Shown here one piece after another: positions 24,217-34,889 of a stretch of 64,000 nt of DNA; positions within the stretch are counted from its first letter, which is position 1; the number at the start of each line of letters is the position of its first letter. Source of the DNA: Parascedosporium putredinis. Taxonomy: Eukaryota; Ascomycota; Sordariomycetes; Microascales; Microascaceae. Where the stretch lies: NCBI GenBank assembly GCA_949357655.1, contig CASHTG010000010.1, forward strand, positions 372,001-436,000. The letters are read 5' to 3'. The notes under the pieces were generated by a model. That model saw nothing but the letters and a program-made list of their open reading frames with translations, was not told the DNA's origin and ran no database searches. The translations under genes and the position numbers were made by a program.

Positions 24217-25203
24217 GTCATGCCCTTGAAGGCTTCCTCTAGGCGAATGGGCCTATCTAACTGATCCATGGATGTATCCATTCATCGAAACCAGTAATTG
24301 AACTTGCCGGGTTAAGGAGGACCTAGTTGCTTTTCTCTTTCTTGGGGGCGATCCCTACCAAACTTCACTGATGTTTCTAGTAATCTGATTCAGCCTACAT
24401 GTACCAGGTGAGTGTATCATCTCAACAGCACGCTCGCATATGCCATGGGGAGCGCGAAGAGGGATCAATGGGCGTTTGCCGAGGTCTGTTAGGCCAGGTA
24501 AGGCTAGTCGGGGCACACAATAGGCTTCGGCAATGTGTCATAAAAACAAATCAAGCTCGGCAAGGATGGCTCTGATCGGTACACATCCGCTAATTTTTAA
24601 GGTGCGAGCCTAGAATAAGTAGCTCGACTTTGCGGAGAATGGAAGAAGCCCACCTCCCGAGATACGTTCAAGGCAACATCGCGCTAGATGCTAGACATTC
24701 TGTGCGGAGAGTCAATCAAGGAAGCGCCAAATAGCAAACGGGGCTGATTAGTAGGTACTCCAAGGGGTTCCACTAATTCTGCGTGTTAGAGCTGGTATGG
24801 ACGTGAAGAAGCGCCTAAAGCTCCCTTGTGGGTGTTCTCCTTCCACTACCGGAAATGCTTCACCTCCAGTCTCTGAGCAAGGTTTTCGCTTGAATAGGAA
24901 GAAGTAATAGGTTCGCGACATCAGCAGGGGGCATTGCAGGGCTGGCGGCGCCAGCTCGTTTCATGCGCAGACTAACAGAATGCATTCAATAAACCACATG
25001 ACATTATGAGTGCAACTAGAAGACCTAGCTAAGAAAGGATATACATGTACAAGCCCAGTTGCTCAGGCATGGGGTGAGTGGGTATAGTCCAGCGCCAGTC
25101 TTCCATCGCTTCGTCGTACATATCCTCTGTTTATCTTCCCATAGAATTCCCAGTAGTCCCATTTTATAAGGCTCGAAGCCAAGTGTGCGCCCGCCACCAC
25201 CCT
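24217..25203. other. Intergenic region between NLR and DUF7730-like gene
   Basis: About 1 kb between two convergent genes. No gene recognised. Two TACATGTA palindromes (24396 and 25042). Confidence 0.5.
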
Positions 25204-26464
25204 TCAAGGCACATAGGCGACGTATCTTTGGGGAGAGTACACGATAGCCCCGAGGGAGGGGAACCGTCTGCCATACCCAGCAAGGAACAAATCCCCGACA
25301 TAACGCTTCCAAACGCGTACCTTGGGGTGGAAGATGTCGTCGCCGGTGAGATATCCGAACTCGGGTCCGACACCCCCGCTCAGCGCGCTCGTGATCACCA
25401 TCTCGCAACGGGGGTCCAGATTTTCACCGACGGTCGATATCGCTGCGTCCAGCTCGTGGCGCGTGAGTTGGTGGATGGCTCTAGGCCTGTGGGACCAAAG
25501 GCGTGGGGAGGCATGTAGAGTTGGCTGTCGATCCAGATATTGATCTGGCGACATCTCTGCAGCTCGGCCACCCGAAGCCAGTGGAAATCGTACTGGGCGT
25601 GTGGGAATGAGGACGTGTCCACGAGGGGCGGGGACAAAAGTTCTCGGGGCGCCAGTGCCCGTGGTTGGTGTCGAAGTTGTAGCTGCATCCCTGCAGCTGG
25701 GTGAAACTCACGGGGAGGGATATTTCTACACGCGGGGTATATCGCAGGAACGGGCTGTTGGCCAGGGTAGGCTTCGCACAGGTTCCGAAGAATCGCTCTA
25801 GCGTGACTTGGTCTAGGAAGACGAATGTGATCGACTTGTAGATAGATTCGACACACTCCATGTACCTATGAGCACACGATCGGGTCATTGTTAGCTCTCT
25901 GTAACAAGGCCACATTACCTACCTCTGGACTCTTTCACATCGGGTGGGCAAAGTGTGGGTGCGAGGGGGAGCGCAACTTACATTTGCTTGCAGGTGAGAA
26001 GCATGGGCAGGAAAGGCTTCTTGGTCCTGAACTGGGCCATTGCGCACCCACAGAACCACTCTTCTTCGGGGGTGACGCGGCGAGCCATGAACGCGGCCTC
26101 GAAAACTTTTGCCTCGCACTCCCAATGGTTCATCCACATCGAATTTAGCTTTTTCGCAAGCCGGGGAGTTGAAAATGGCTGGTTCACCCTTGCGCTGCCA
26201 GACGGAGTGGCAGGCGCTCTGAAGTGTCCCCTCGACGGAAAAACTCGTGGAACATGGCCACGTGCAATAAACGGCCTTCTTGTAGTTCGCCGGGTCTTGG
26301 TGGCAGAATACATGTTGAGCGAGACCCTCGCTTTTCCAAAGCTCCTGGTAGACCAGTTCCCTGATCTCGAAAGGGAGGGCGAGGAATGGGGGCTGACTTG
26401 GAGAATGGCTGGCCTCCTCGCCATTTTGGTCATTTCCCGTGGTCTCACTTACATGAGAAGCCAT
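25204..26464 (-). CDS. DUF7730/F-box-like fungal protein
   Basis: Exon 1 (26464-25982) carries PPFLALPFEIRELVYQELW, the LPxEIRxLVY motif that opens DUF7730 and F-box-like fungal proteins, and ends FLPMLLTCKQ. Exon 2 (25865-25204, after donor GTAAGT and acceptor CATAG) continues M-YMECVESIYKSITFVFLD, matching the LLTC...IY.E..E.IY....F.F block of that family. The C-terminal half has PRVEISLPVSFTQLQG, INIWIDSQLY and ends PQRYVAYVP. Frame changes: A5 (plus-strand T5 at 26150-26154), then near 25620 and 25480. The family is large, fast-evolving and of unknown function, often found near HET and NLR genes. Convergent with the NLR gene; no signal peptide or membrane segment. Confidence 0.75.
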
Positions 26465-27650
26465 GACGGCTGTGGAGGTTAGTAAAGTTGTGCGGTCCAG
26501 TACGCTAAGAATATGAGGTAAGGAATAATGGTGATCGTCAAGGGAGAATGAAGTTAGAGATAGGGAATAGAGGAGATATTCGGAGGAGAGTGAAGAAATT
26601 TCCAGCTCGTTTTATGTTTGGAAAGGATACCAAAATATGATAAGGAAGGTGCGATATGATGAGGATACTGATGTTTTCAACTTTCTAGAAGGGACTATAC
26701 TTAGTACTTACTCAACCTATAGCTAGTTGTTCTGACTTCAAGTGAGTTTTCAAAGTACATATAGACCAATCATAAATCTGCCTTTCACCCTCCGCCCTGT
26801 TGCTCCAGTTGAAAACAGAAATAATGAAATTCTTCCTCGAAGCAAAACTGATAGGCCTGGTGCTCCAGTTAGTTTTTGTCTCCTTTTCGACAACATTGAA
26901 GACTTGACACTCTTATCCCTCTAAGCATATTTCTTTTAGCCAATCAATAGCAACTATCTGGTTATCCACTCCCCCTTCAACCTACTCTAGATCAATTACT
27001 TTAGTTAGGAGGAAGGTAAGAGATATATGACCTCTTATACTATATTCAAAAATATGATGCTAGTGATAGAGTCGGTCCCTCTTGCTCCAGTCTTGACCTC
27101 ATCTATAAACAATATTAGTGACATAGTCTTCTGAATTCATATAACACTATTACTGTAGGTTTGCCCAAGGCTCTAGGTAGAGTCATTGTGCCTAGGACGG
27201 ACTAGCCAGGTTCATTCTACTTTGGAGCAAAGCACAGAGCGCACCATTGCGGCTTGAGGTTAGCTTCGCCTCGCCATGCTCTTCACAGAAATGGTACCGA
27301 ATCCCAGGGTGAGCTCACGTTGTACAATTTCCTGCCAGGGCTCCGTGTTGACTGACCAGTGGTTTTCGCTCACGCCCTCAGCTCATGCAAGCCCGCCACC
27401 ATGCCAAGCCTCACCCTCCAGACTCTTCGGCCGAGCCCAGCCTGTCCAAATCCGTGTTACCCCGCTCGATTGCCTGCCCCTAAAGGTTCATTTAGGATGC
27501 GAGAGGGTGAGGGTGAAGAAGAGAGGGAGCGGTGGTGTGAGAAAACAGACAAAAGTTCGCTCGAGCCCTGACCAGCACGACCTTTCCCTTATCCTCCATT
27601 TGGACGCTTCCGCTTCCACTTCACATCGTTTTCGCCTTATCTCCTTCCCC
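26465..27650. other. AT-rich intergenic segment
   Basis: The part from about 26490 to 27200 is distinctly AT-rich compared with neighbouring genes and has no usable frame longer than 60 codons. It resembles decayed, possibly RIP-mutated repeat sequence, but I can identify no element or terminal repeats. From 27240 base composition returns to normal, forming the promoter of the CFEM gene. Confidence 0.45.
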
Positions 27651-28489
27651 ATGTTCTCATCACTTTTTTGGGCGGCCCTCATCCTCACGGCGCAAGCGGT
27701 ATCTAGGGGTGAAGTTAGCCTCTACGAAGAGTCTCTTTACCAAGGCCAGCGGCCCTGCGCGCGAAACTGCTTCGGACTCCTATACTTAAACACCCCTGAT
27801 AAGATGGGGTCCGCCCTGGGATGCGACGTGCAAACCATGAGGAACGACTGCTTCTGCCGAGCTGACCTGCAAACGTCTGCCCACTCCTGGCTGAGCAAGT
27901 GCGTGCCGACGTCCTGCGACTCCCCCAATGTCGACATCGCGATCGCAACACAAGTGTACGACTCCTACTGCTCGCAAGCGTCGAGACCGCCGTCTGGCAA
28001 AGGCGTGCAACCCCGACAGGTATAATCCACTTCCCGACCGCGACCGTGACCGCGACCGTGACTGCGACCGTGACCGCAACTGTTTTCCAGACGGTCACTG
28101 CCATGGTGGCGACGGGGCCTGCTGCATCCGGCGCATCGCCACGATGGGAGCTCGTTGGGGTCTCGGTTGTCGCTACTTTGCTCCTTTTGCAGCTCATGGA
28201 ATGCTGACCAGCTGGCTTTCTTTTCTTCTTCCTCTTTCTGCCTGCATTAGACACTCCAGCCGATGGTGTTCCGGAAAGCAACGGCAATGCCGCGAATAAC
28301 GATGGTCTCGACACCGGAGATATTGTGGGTGTCGTCGTGGGTATTTTGGGCTTCATCGCCACGGCGACAGGAGTGTGGTTTGGGTACAAGGCGATCAAGG
28401 TGAAGAGGGCAGCCCATGCTACGCCCGCGGCGACAACGGCTCCCCAGTCCGTTCACTCTCCTGCTTTTAGAGCTTCTGCTGGCACTTGA
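27651..28489 (+). CDS. CFEM-domain protein with Thr-rich stalk and transmembrane helix
   Basis: Start at 27651: signal peptide MFSSLFWAALILTAQAVS, then an eight-cysteine CFEM pattern (CARNC, GCDVQ, DCFC, KCVPTSC, YC). A Pro-rich linker follows; adding one C to C4 at 28011-28014 restores VQPPTGIIHFP and then a TATV-repeat stalk to about 28090. An intron ending TTAG at 28250 (branch GCTGAC near 28204) joins DTPADGVPESNG, then a transmembrane helix (DIVGVVVGILGFIATATGVW) and a short basic, Ser/Thr-rich cytosolic tail ending at 28489. The donor site is uncertain. The architecture, an extracellular Cys domain on an O-glycosylated stalk with one membrane pass, suggests a cell-wall or ligand sensor; CFEM proteins can also bind haem. 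Function is inference. Confidence 0.75.
28037..28084 (+). repeat. 12-bp tandem repeats encoding TATV
   Basis: Four consecutive 12-bp units (ACCGCGACCGTG with small changes) encode Thr-Ala-Thr-Val, the extended stalk of the CFEM membrane protein. Slippage could change stalk length. Confidence 0.85.
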
Positions 28490-29317
28490 AGAGAGTCGGA
28501 CTAGATGACGCCCATCAACCTCAATATCGTACGAGCGCTAGTCCAGTGCAATAATAATGAGGCAGATTCTTTCCTCACCCGACGGTTGCGTTTGAGCGAG
28601 AAATCTGTGTGCTATTGGCCTTTCATTCCTTCAGGATATATTGTTACTACCGTCTTTTTGGGGTAATGGGACATTGCGCAAGACGCAGAGAACCCCCTCA
28701 CAATTTACTGTTTGCTCTTTCTACTTATTGTCCTATCTTGGAGGTAGTCTTGCAGGATCAGGCTCAGCAATGTTCATTCCATCGTCAGATAATTTTTCAT
28801 TTTAATACCCTCACCTGTTAGTGATTAGTGGCCCCCTAGTTAACAAGCGGTTCCACGTCGCTGCCCCGTGTCAGTCCATTAGTGTAGCTAGCCATATCCG
28901 GCATTGATGAAGTGATTTGCACGTGCTGACATGTACATGCGAATGTGATTCGAGATGGGAGGAGAAAAGTAGACAGCTTTGCGCCACTGTATCAATCTTT
29001 TATACTGAGTTGATCTTTCTCGAAGCAAGACGTTTCGATACGTTGGCAACAACAACACGGCAAGCACGTCTCGCAGGGGAAGTGCTCCAACCTTCGCGTG
29101 GTCTGCCTAGGTAGTCCGGATCTCTTAGCTTCTTCTTTTCCTGGGATACATCCGCATATCTCTCTTTAAACCCCTATATAGGAGGGTATATGGTATGATT
29201 AGAAAATCTGTACAGCTTTATACCAACTTAAGCGTTAATTTCGTCCAGCTTTGAAACTTTGAAAGCGGGTAAGGTGATAGAGAAAGAAGGCCAGCTCTTC
29301 GGTATACTTGACACTTG
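28490..29317. other. Intergenic region between CFEM and HET genes
   Basis: About 830 bp between two convergent genes; AT-rich in part (29160-29240). No gene seen. Confidence 0.5.
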
Positions 29318-31467
29318 TCATCCCTCTCTAAAACTAGACATTGGCCTCCCCCGAAAGTCCTCGCCGTCGCTTTCATCTAGGAACTTTGCTACTAATAGAG
29401 CAAGATATTCCTTACGTGGGATTTGGTGCAGCCCTTTTCGAAGATATAATTCTTCATCGAAGAAATGATTCTTTTCGACCTTTTCCACCAACCTTGTCCC
29501 AAGGTTGTCTGGTTGTGATTCCTCAAAGATTCCTCTGTTTCCACTATATGATACCTCGCTTTCGCTTTCGAGGCCAGGAAGCGGTTCATCCCAGGAAACT
29601 TGGCTCCATCTGTAATGAATTTCGCTTTCCGAACCCGGCGTATGCGCTATCTCGAGGCTCCGCCACAGCGGAATTGTAAAACCGACCACGGTAATGTACG
29701 CGGATGCAACTCCACCGTAGCAGTTATTTTCGCTTTCGAGCTGAATGCCAAAGTCAACTAGACGGAGGCTATCCTGTCGTTGATTTCTCTCCGCAAAATT
29801 GAATAGAACCCTGTCGTCCGTGACGACCCAGGACCATGAGGGTCCTCGATATCGCTCAACGTGCTTAGCCCACAGCATCTCCTTAGACCACAAGATGCCG
29901 CCGTGTATATCACAAGACCACACTCCGGCTAGATACGACCCCCGAGCACATTGTGGAAACGCCGGGCCAAGCCCGAAATGGCGGGCAATTTATCACGGTG
30001 AAAAGTGAGTTTTCTGTGGCTAAACTGCTGAAGCATAGAGTAATACTCTGCTAGTAGGCTGTCAATATCTAGGTCGGGCGGATAATCAGTGTCAGCGCGA
30101 AGTATAGTAGAGGCAAAAGGGGGTACGTTGAGTCCGATTCCGGAAGTCTCCGTCCTGGACAGGCACTGTCTGCGGACTGGCAACCAACTCCACATTTCCA
30201 GTAGATGCGAGATTCTCCATAGTAGAGAGTTCGTGGTGATAAGATAGACTCTTGTAAGCACCAGCCTCTACGAGATAAAGGAGCCGACATGTAAAGCAGT
30301 TGCAGGTCCTCCTCCTCCAAGATATCTCCTGATGCAAGGCAAGATGCATTCAAAAGTGTAGGATCATTTTGTGCAAGTTGAACCGCCACCTGCTGATTAT
30401 GGGATGGGGTATGCTGTTCCCCGCGTCGCAAGATCCCGTGGCCGCTCGAGGGCGACGAGATGGCAGAGATTGTCGTGACCGAGTGTCTGTATATGTCTGC
30501 CATTTGTGTAGATTGCTGCGCCCAGTCTTTCTCGTCATCTTGGATTATGCAGAGAGTCGATCCAGAGATATCTAAATCCTAGCTTCCGCGTAATGATGAT
30601 CGCATCCTGAAAGTTAGCGGCGAGACGGTTCCATGGTAAAGCATTCTGGAATTCTGCCAGCGATCTTTTCTCCAAAACGCAGTCAATATGGCCGCCCCAA
30701 CAATGACTGAGGGCCATGTAACGTGCGAAAATACGTGTCCCGGGAACAAATAGCTTGATATTTGCGGTGCCGATGACTCCAACATCGATGACCCGAGTCG
30801 GGAGGAAGGAGGGACTAGCAATGGAGCAGCTCGCGTGGTTCGCCATACAGTGATTAATCCACGACTTTGCAATCGCATAATTACTGTCAGAGTTCAGGTC
30901 GGTATCAGTTGGCCGTCGCCCAATTGAGATATTCTCCAATTGAGGAGGCGTTTCTATCGTATCATACATGTAAGAATATGTTAGCGGTCGGCAGGTCCTA
31001 AGAGTCCTGAATTCAAAGATGGACTAACCGCTAGCACTTGTTAAGAGTAGGTGAACCGTTGGAAGGTGTGGTATCCAGTCGTCCTCGTTCCAAAGATTCT
31101 CGTCCTCACCTGCCGTGATTTGCAAGAGGTCAAAGCTTCGGACCTCGTCTATCTTCTTTCCCATGAAGACATCATCGGACTGAAGCGAAAGTCGGATTGT
31201 CCACTCTCCACCGATAGACTTGAGAGCTTTGATCAGGTTTTCTCCTTCGTCCCTCCATTTCCAGTCGAGTTTGGAGGAAGACTCATCAAAAGCTCGAACA
31301 ATGAGTCTACATAGGTCACACCCCGCCTCGGTAGATCGCTCCAGGTCCCGGATAGAGGCGTGATGCTGATAGTATGCAGATATCGGGCTACACCTTCCAT
31401 AAAATTCAATTCTTGCCAACTGTACAAGGGTCTCAATATTCAACTGATCACAATACCGGCACCGCAT
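29318..31467 (-). CDS. HET-domain protein (heterokaryon incompatibility)
   Basis: The start at 31467 gives MRCRYCDQLN; the N-terminal part has GCDLCRLIVRAF, as in many HET proteins. An intron near 31023-30950 leads to the HET core: ARYMALSHCWGG, NFQDAIIITRKLGFRYLWIDSL, then after a one-base shift (near 30550) CIIQDDEKDW, MADIYRHSVTTISAISS and SRRGWCLQESILSPRTLYYG. The C-terminal half includes LAEYYSMLQQFSHRKLTFHRDKLPAISGLARRF, and after C5 (29939-29943) a typical GVWSCDIHGGILW end with WSWV. Another shift lies near 30125. HET domains (TIR-related) trigger cell death when incompatible strains fuse. The partner is unknown; the NLR 5 kb away is a candidate but this is only positional. Start could lie further upstream. 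Confidence 0.85.
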
Positions 31468-33765
31468 ATTGGTTCGGTGTGCGGCGACGAGAGCTCTTCA
31501 TAGCGGTGTTGGAGACTCGAGTCGAGCAGGCAATTGAAAGCCCCGCATAGAAATCACTTGAGGCAGCTGGAGATACACGACGGTATCTATGGATTCAGAC
31601 ATTTTTATCCTCGGATTAGTCGTTGGTGAATGAAGACGTACAAGGCCCTCTCTTAAGCAGATGTCATTGATTTGGGCGAGGCACTCGAGCAGATGCTGTA
31701 ATCGCATGCATGAATGGCTGAGCTGCGGTGTGACATCAAGGGAATGACAGTGAATTGAGCTGCGAATCAAGAAACCGTCAGGGTGATAAAACCTAATACA
31801 AGGGATGTGCCCGAAGGATTGGGTGATTACTGCGGCGATAGGCCTCATCCGGCTTGTGGCCGCCTATGACAAGCTGGTCTCGCTGTAGATTTTAGGTAAG
31901 AGCTGTTCTTCTCATATACCAGCTTTCCTACCCCTGAGAACTGAGATGAACTCAGGTCAGGGGCCTTGCTTGTTATCTTCCTGAATGCTGAATGCCATTT
32001 CAGTCCCTCCTGCTGAGTTACTGGAGTCGTACAAGGGGAGCAGCTGAAACCGAGAGATTTCCTGCACGCGCTCGCTGCGATTAGAAGGACGGACATTTGG
32101 ATTCCCCGTTTGAGGTCGCCACACGTTGGCTACATGTTTGCTTCCTTCCCCATACGATAGCACCAATAGAGACGCGGTGGATTGTAGAAGAGCGCCACTG
32201 TCTGAGACATGAATGGAAGGGGTGGTCTTGATAAATATCCGAACCTCAGACAAAAGGAAGGTGATGGTGGTTCAGCGCCCCGCCCCGTGGGGAATTCGCA
32301 AGTGCTTGTAATAGGATTCGTCTTCACCTTCTCAAAGAGTGACTTGATGGGATGGCGTCAGGGCTAGACAGATAGGACGGGGAGCTCGGGGTTAAAGCCG
32401 AAGCATGGGGGTTGAGTGGCGCATAAGACTTGGGTAGCTTACGAAAAGGGAAGGTCGCTCATCTTTAGTCAACCTCTGGCCACAAGGGACCTGCCGCGGT
32501 GCCGAGATTCGTTAAATGGGGAGTTGAGGCTATTACATAGTGTTACTGAGCTGTTGATAAAGAGACATGAGACAACGCTGATGAGGTGAAGAGGTCGAGA
32601 GGAAAAGGGGTGATTACTCCTTCTTCGGGTCATCAATGTTTGGTGGTTGCCAATAAGCGAAGAGCCGGGAATTGGCAGTTGGCACAACACCGCTCATCGT
32701 AGCGTGCCCTAACTTCCCACTACTCTTGGAATATCTCGCGAAGCTGAAGTTGCCCTCTCGTCGCCAGAATATTCCCCTCCCCTCCCGACCTTGGACGATC
32801 ATGTCGCACATCGCGGCCGTCTCTGATCACGAAGGGTAGGACAAAAGTCGAGAAAAGCCCCTAAAATTGACAATGTTCCAAGGTACTGACATACCTCTCG
32901 ACCAGGCTGCGTCGCGTTGTGTTGTGGCTGGCCCAGTGCTGTCCCGCCCCACCCCTATTCCCACTGCAGCCCTTGCAGATAATCACCCACTTCCAAATCC
33001 TGGCTTTGCTTTGCTGCCGGGACGGGAAAGGATCTCTGCCAAGCAAAAGGTGAGGGCGGGGAGGGATACCCCTGTCTCCGCGGACGACCGGTGAAAGGGG
33101 AAAAGGCGTGAAAGGATGACGGGGCCTGGACCAAAACACAAATGCTTCGCAAGCTGGACGCACGCCAGGCTCGGCACGATGTGTCGACGGCCGATCAGCG
33201 CCACTGCAAAGCTGCAAAAGTGCGAAACTGCAAAACAGCCCGTAGGATGTGCTCCCGCCCGTCGGCTTGACGCCACGAAAAAGCGTCTCTCCTTGACTTG
33301 CTTTCATTTCAGGTAATAAGAATAGCCCTCGTTCCGACCCGAGCGACGATGTGGGGCGACAAAACCTTAACGATGCCTTGGGACAACCTACACTAATAAA
33401 TCTCCTCTTTTCCCCGAAAAGCCCCTAGTCCTATTCTTTCCCAGACCCTACCCTCACCAGTTGCTGCTCGCACGCGCAACATCCTCCCCTTCCCCGTGGT
33501 GATCATCAGGTAGCAGATCCCGTTCGGAGCAACACAGAGCAGCTGACGTTTCCGGCGCGTCTTCTTCTCTTCTTCACCCTCCACGCTGCAAACGATAAAA
33601 GGTCTCCGATCTCCATTGTATCGTGGCCGATGAACACATTGACCCCCGGTTCACGAGCTGGTCTGTTCTGATCTTCCCAGAAGACACCAACTGACGGGGA
33701 CGATGACGACCGTATCATCTCATTCTTGATCTTCACCATTCCCCGCCCCCAAGGCTAGTGCAAGG
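31468..33765. other. Intergenic region (2.3 kb)
   Basis: Short minus-strand frames at 31498-31848 and 31957-32253 carry some protein-like sequence but no family I know; they could be remnants or leader sequence of the HET gene. Nothing recognisable from 32300 to 33765. Confidence 0.4.
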
Positions 33766-34889
33766 ATGACAAACGAGGGGCTACCACCGAATGACAATCT
33801 GGGACCGGCGTTGCTTGGGACGGTTTGGTCTTTCTGGGGCATCGCAACAATCATCTACATTATTCGCCTCTGCACCAGGCCGTCCGGTCGATTCGACATC
33901 ACCGCGGCAGAATATACCATTACCGCCGCGCTGGTGAGTTCTGACCAAGCCCTTTTGACCCTTTGAAGTTATCATCGGGAGCGCTTCCCAGTAAATTAAT
34001 CATATCAACTTATCCTTAGATTTCGAAAACGGTCTCGGTTGGGTTTATGACAGCGGCGATATCGAAAGGGTTCGGAAGACATAATGCCTACGTCAGCAAG
34101 GAGAACCAAGGCACCATTAGGCGATACTTGGTCGGCGTCTTCATGTCAGGGTGCCTGCCTCTTGCCTTGCGAGAGTGTCGATTGCCTGTATGCTATTACG
34201 GCTAACGACAAGTCGAATATGGAGGGGAATCCTCAAAGCTACCATCATTCTCCAAGTCTTGGTCATCCTCGTCTACGAGGTATCCCAATTCGTCCAATGC
34301 AACTCGGTCATTACGGGCGTCGCACCTGCCGATCGCAAGTGTCTCCCCAAAGACCAGGTCTGGGGCTTCACGTTCATGTCCTTTTGTAAACAACCTCACC
34401 TTGACCCGAGCCCGTATGTTCTGAGCCCCTAACTAACCCGTGTATATTCGAACCAGCTACGGCCATGCTTAGCGATTTTATCTGCGCGACAATACCCATC
34501 TTCCTCTTCCGCCATCTGTCCCGGTCTCGCGTCGAGAAGGCCCTGATCTATGTTCTCATGGCTTCCTCCATCATCGCCACCGGCATGGGCATACCCAAGC
34601 TCTATCACGTCCTCACCTACGAGTATGGAGCAGAAGACTGGCTCTGGAACCTGCTTCCCGAGTTCTTTTGGTGCCGAATGGAAGAAGCGGCCATTATCAT
34701 TGCCGCATGCGCCCCTTGCTCAAGGTCCCTGTTGAAAGGTTCTTGCGACGCATGGGCCTGCCAACCTTCAAGGTCCCTACTAGGGGACTCAAATCTATAC
34801 GATCACAGTCTCAACCTACAGGGTCTCGGTATAGATTAGGAGTTCGGGGCCTGACTCTTCGGATTCAGGCTGCTGGGGAGAGAGGGTGA
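33766..34889 (+). CDS. Rhodopsin-domain seven-helix membrane protein (PTH11-related type)
   Basis: Exon 1 33766-33933, exon 2 34020-34385, exon 3 34457-34889, with GTGAGT and GTAAAC donors and TAG/CAG acceptors. Seven hydrophobic stretches are seen, including LGTVWSFWGIATIIYIIRLC, TVSVGFMTAAIS, ARVSIACMLLRLTTSR, ILKATIILQVLVILVY, LSDFICATIPIFLF, ALIYVLMASSIIATGMGI and AAIIIAACAP. The short KTVSVGF segment, CML(L)RLT and the ICATIPIFLF block match the fungal rhodopsin-domain integral membrane family (PF20684), which includes PTH11-like receptors. No CFEM domain at its N-terminus. Frame shifts: G3 near 34147-34149 and C4 at 34712-34715; after the second the tail reads LLKVPVERFLRRMGLPTF and ends cytosolic and basic. 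Ligand unknown. Confidence 0.8.
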
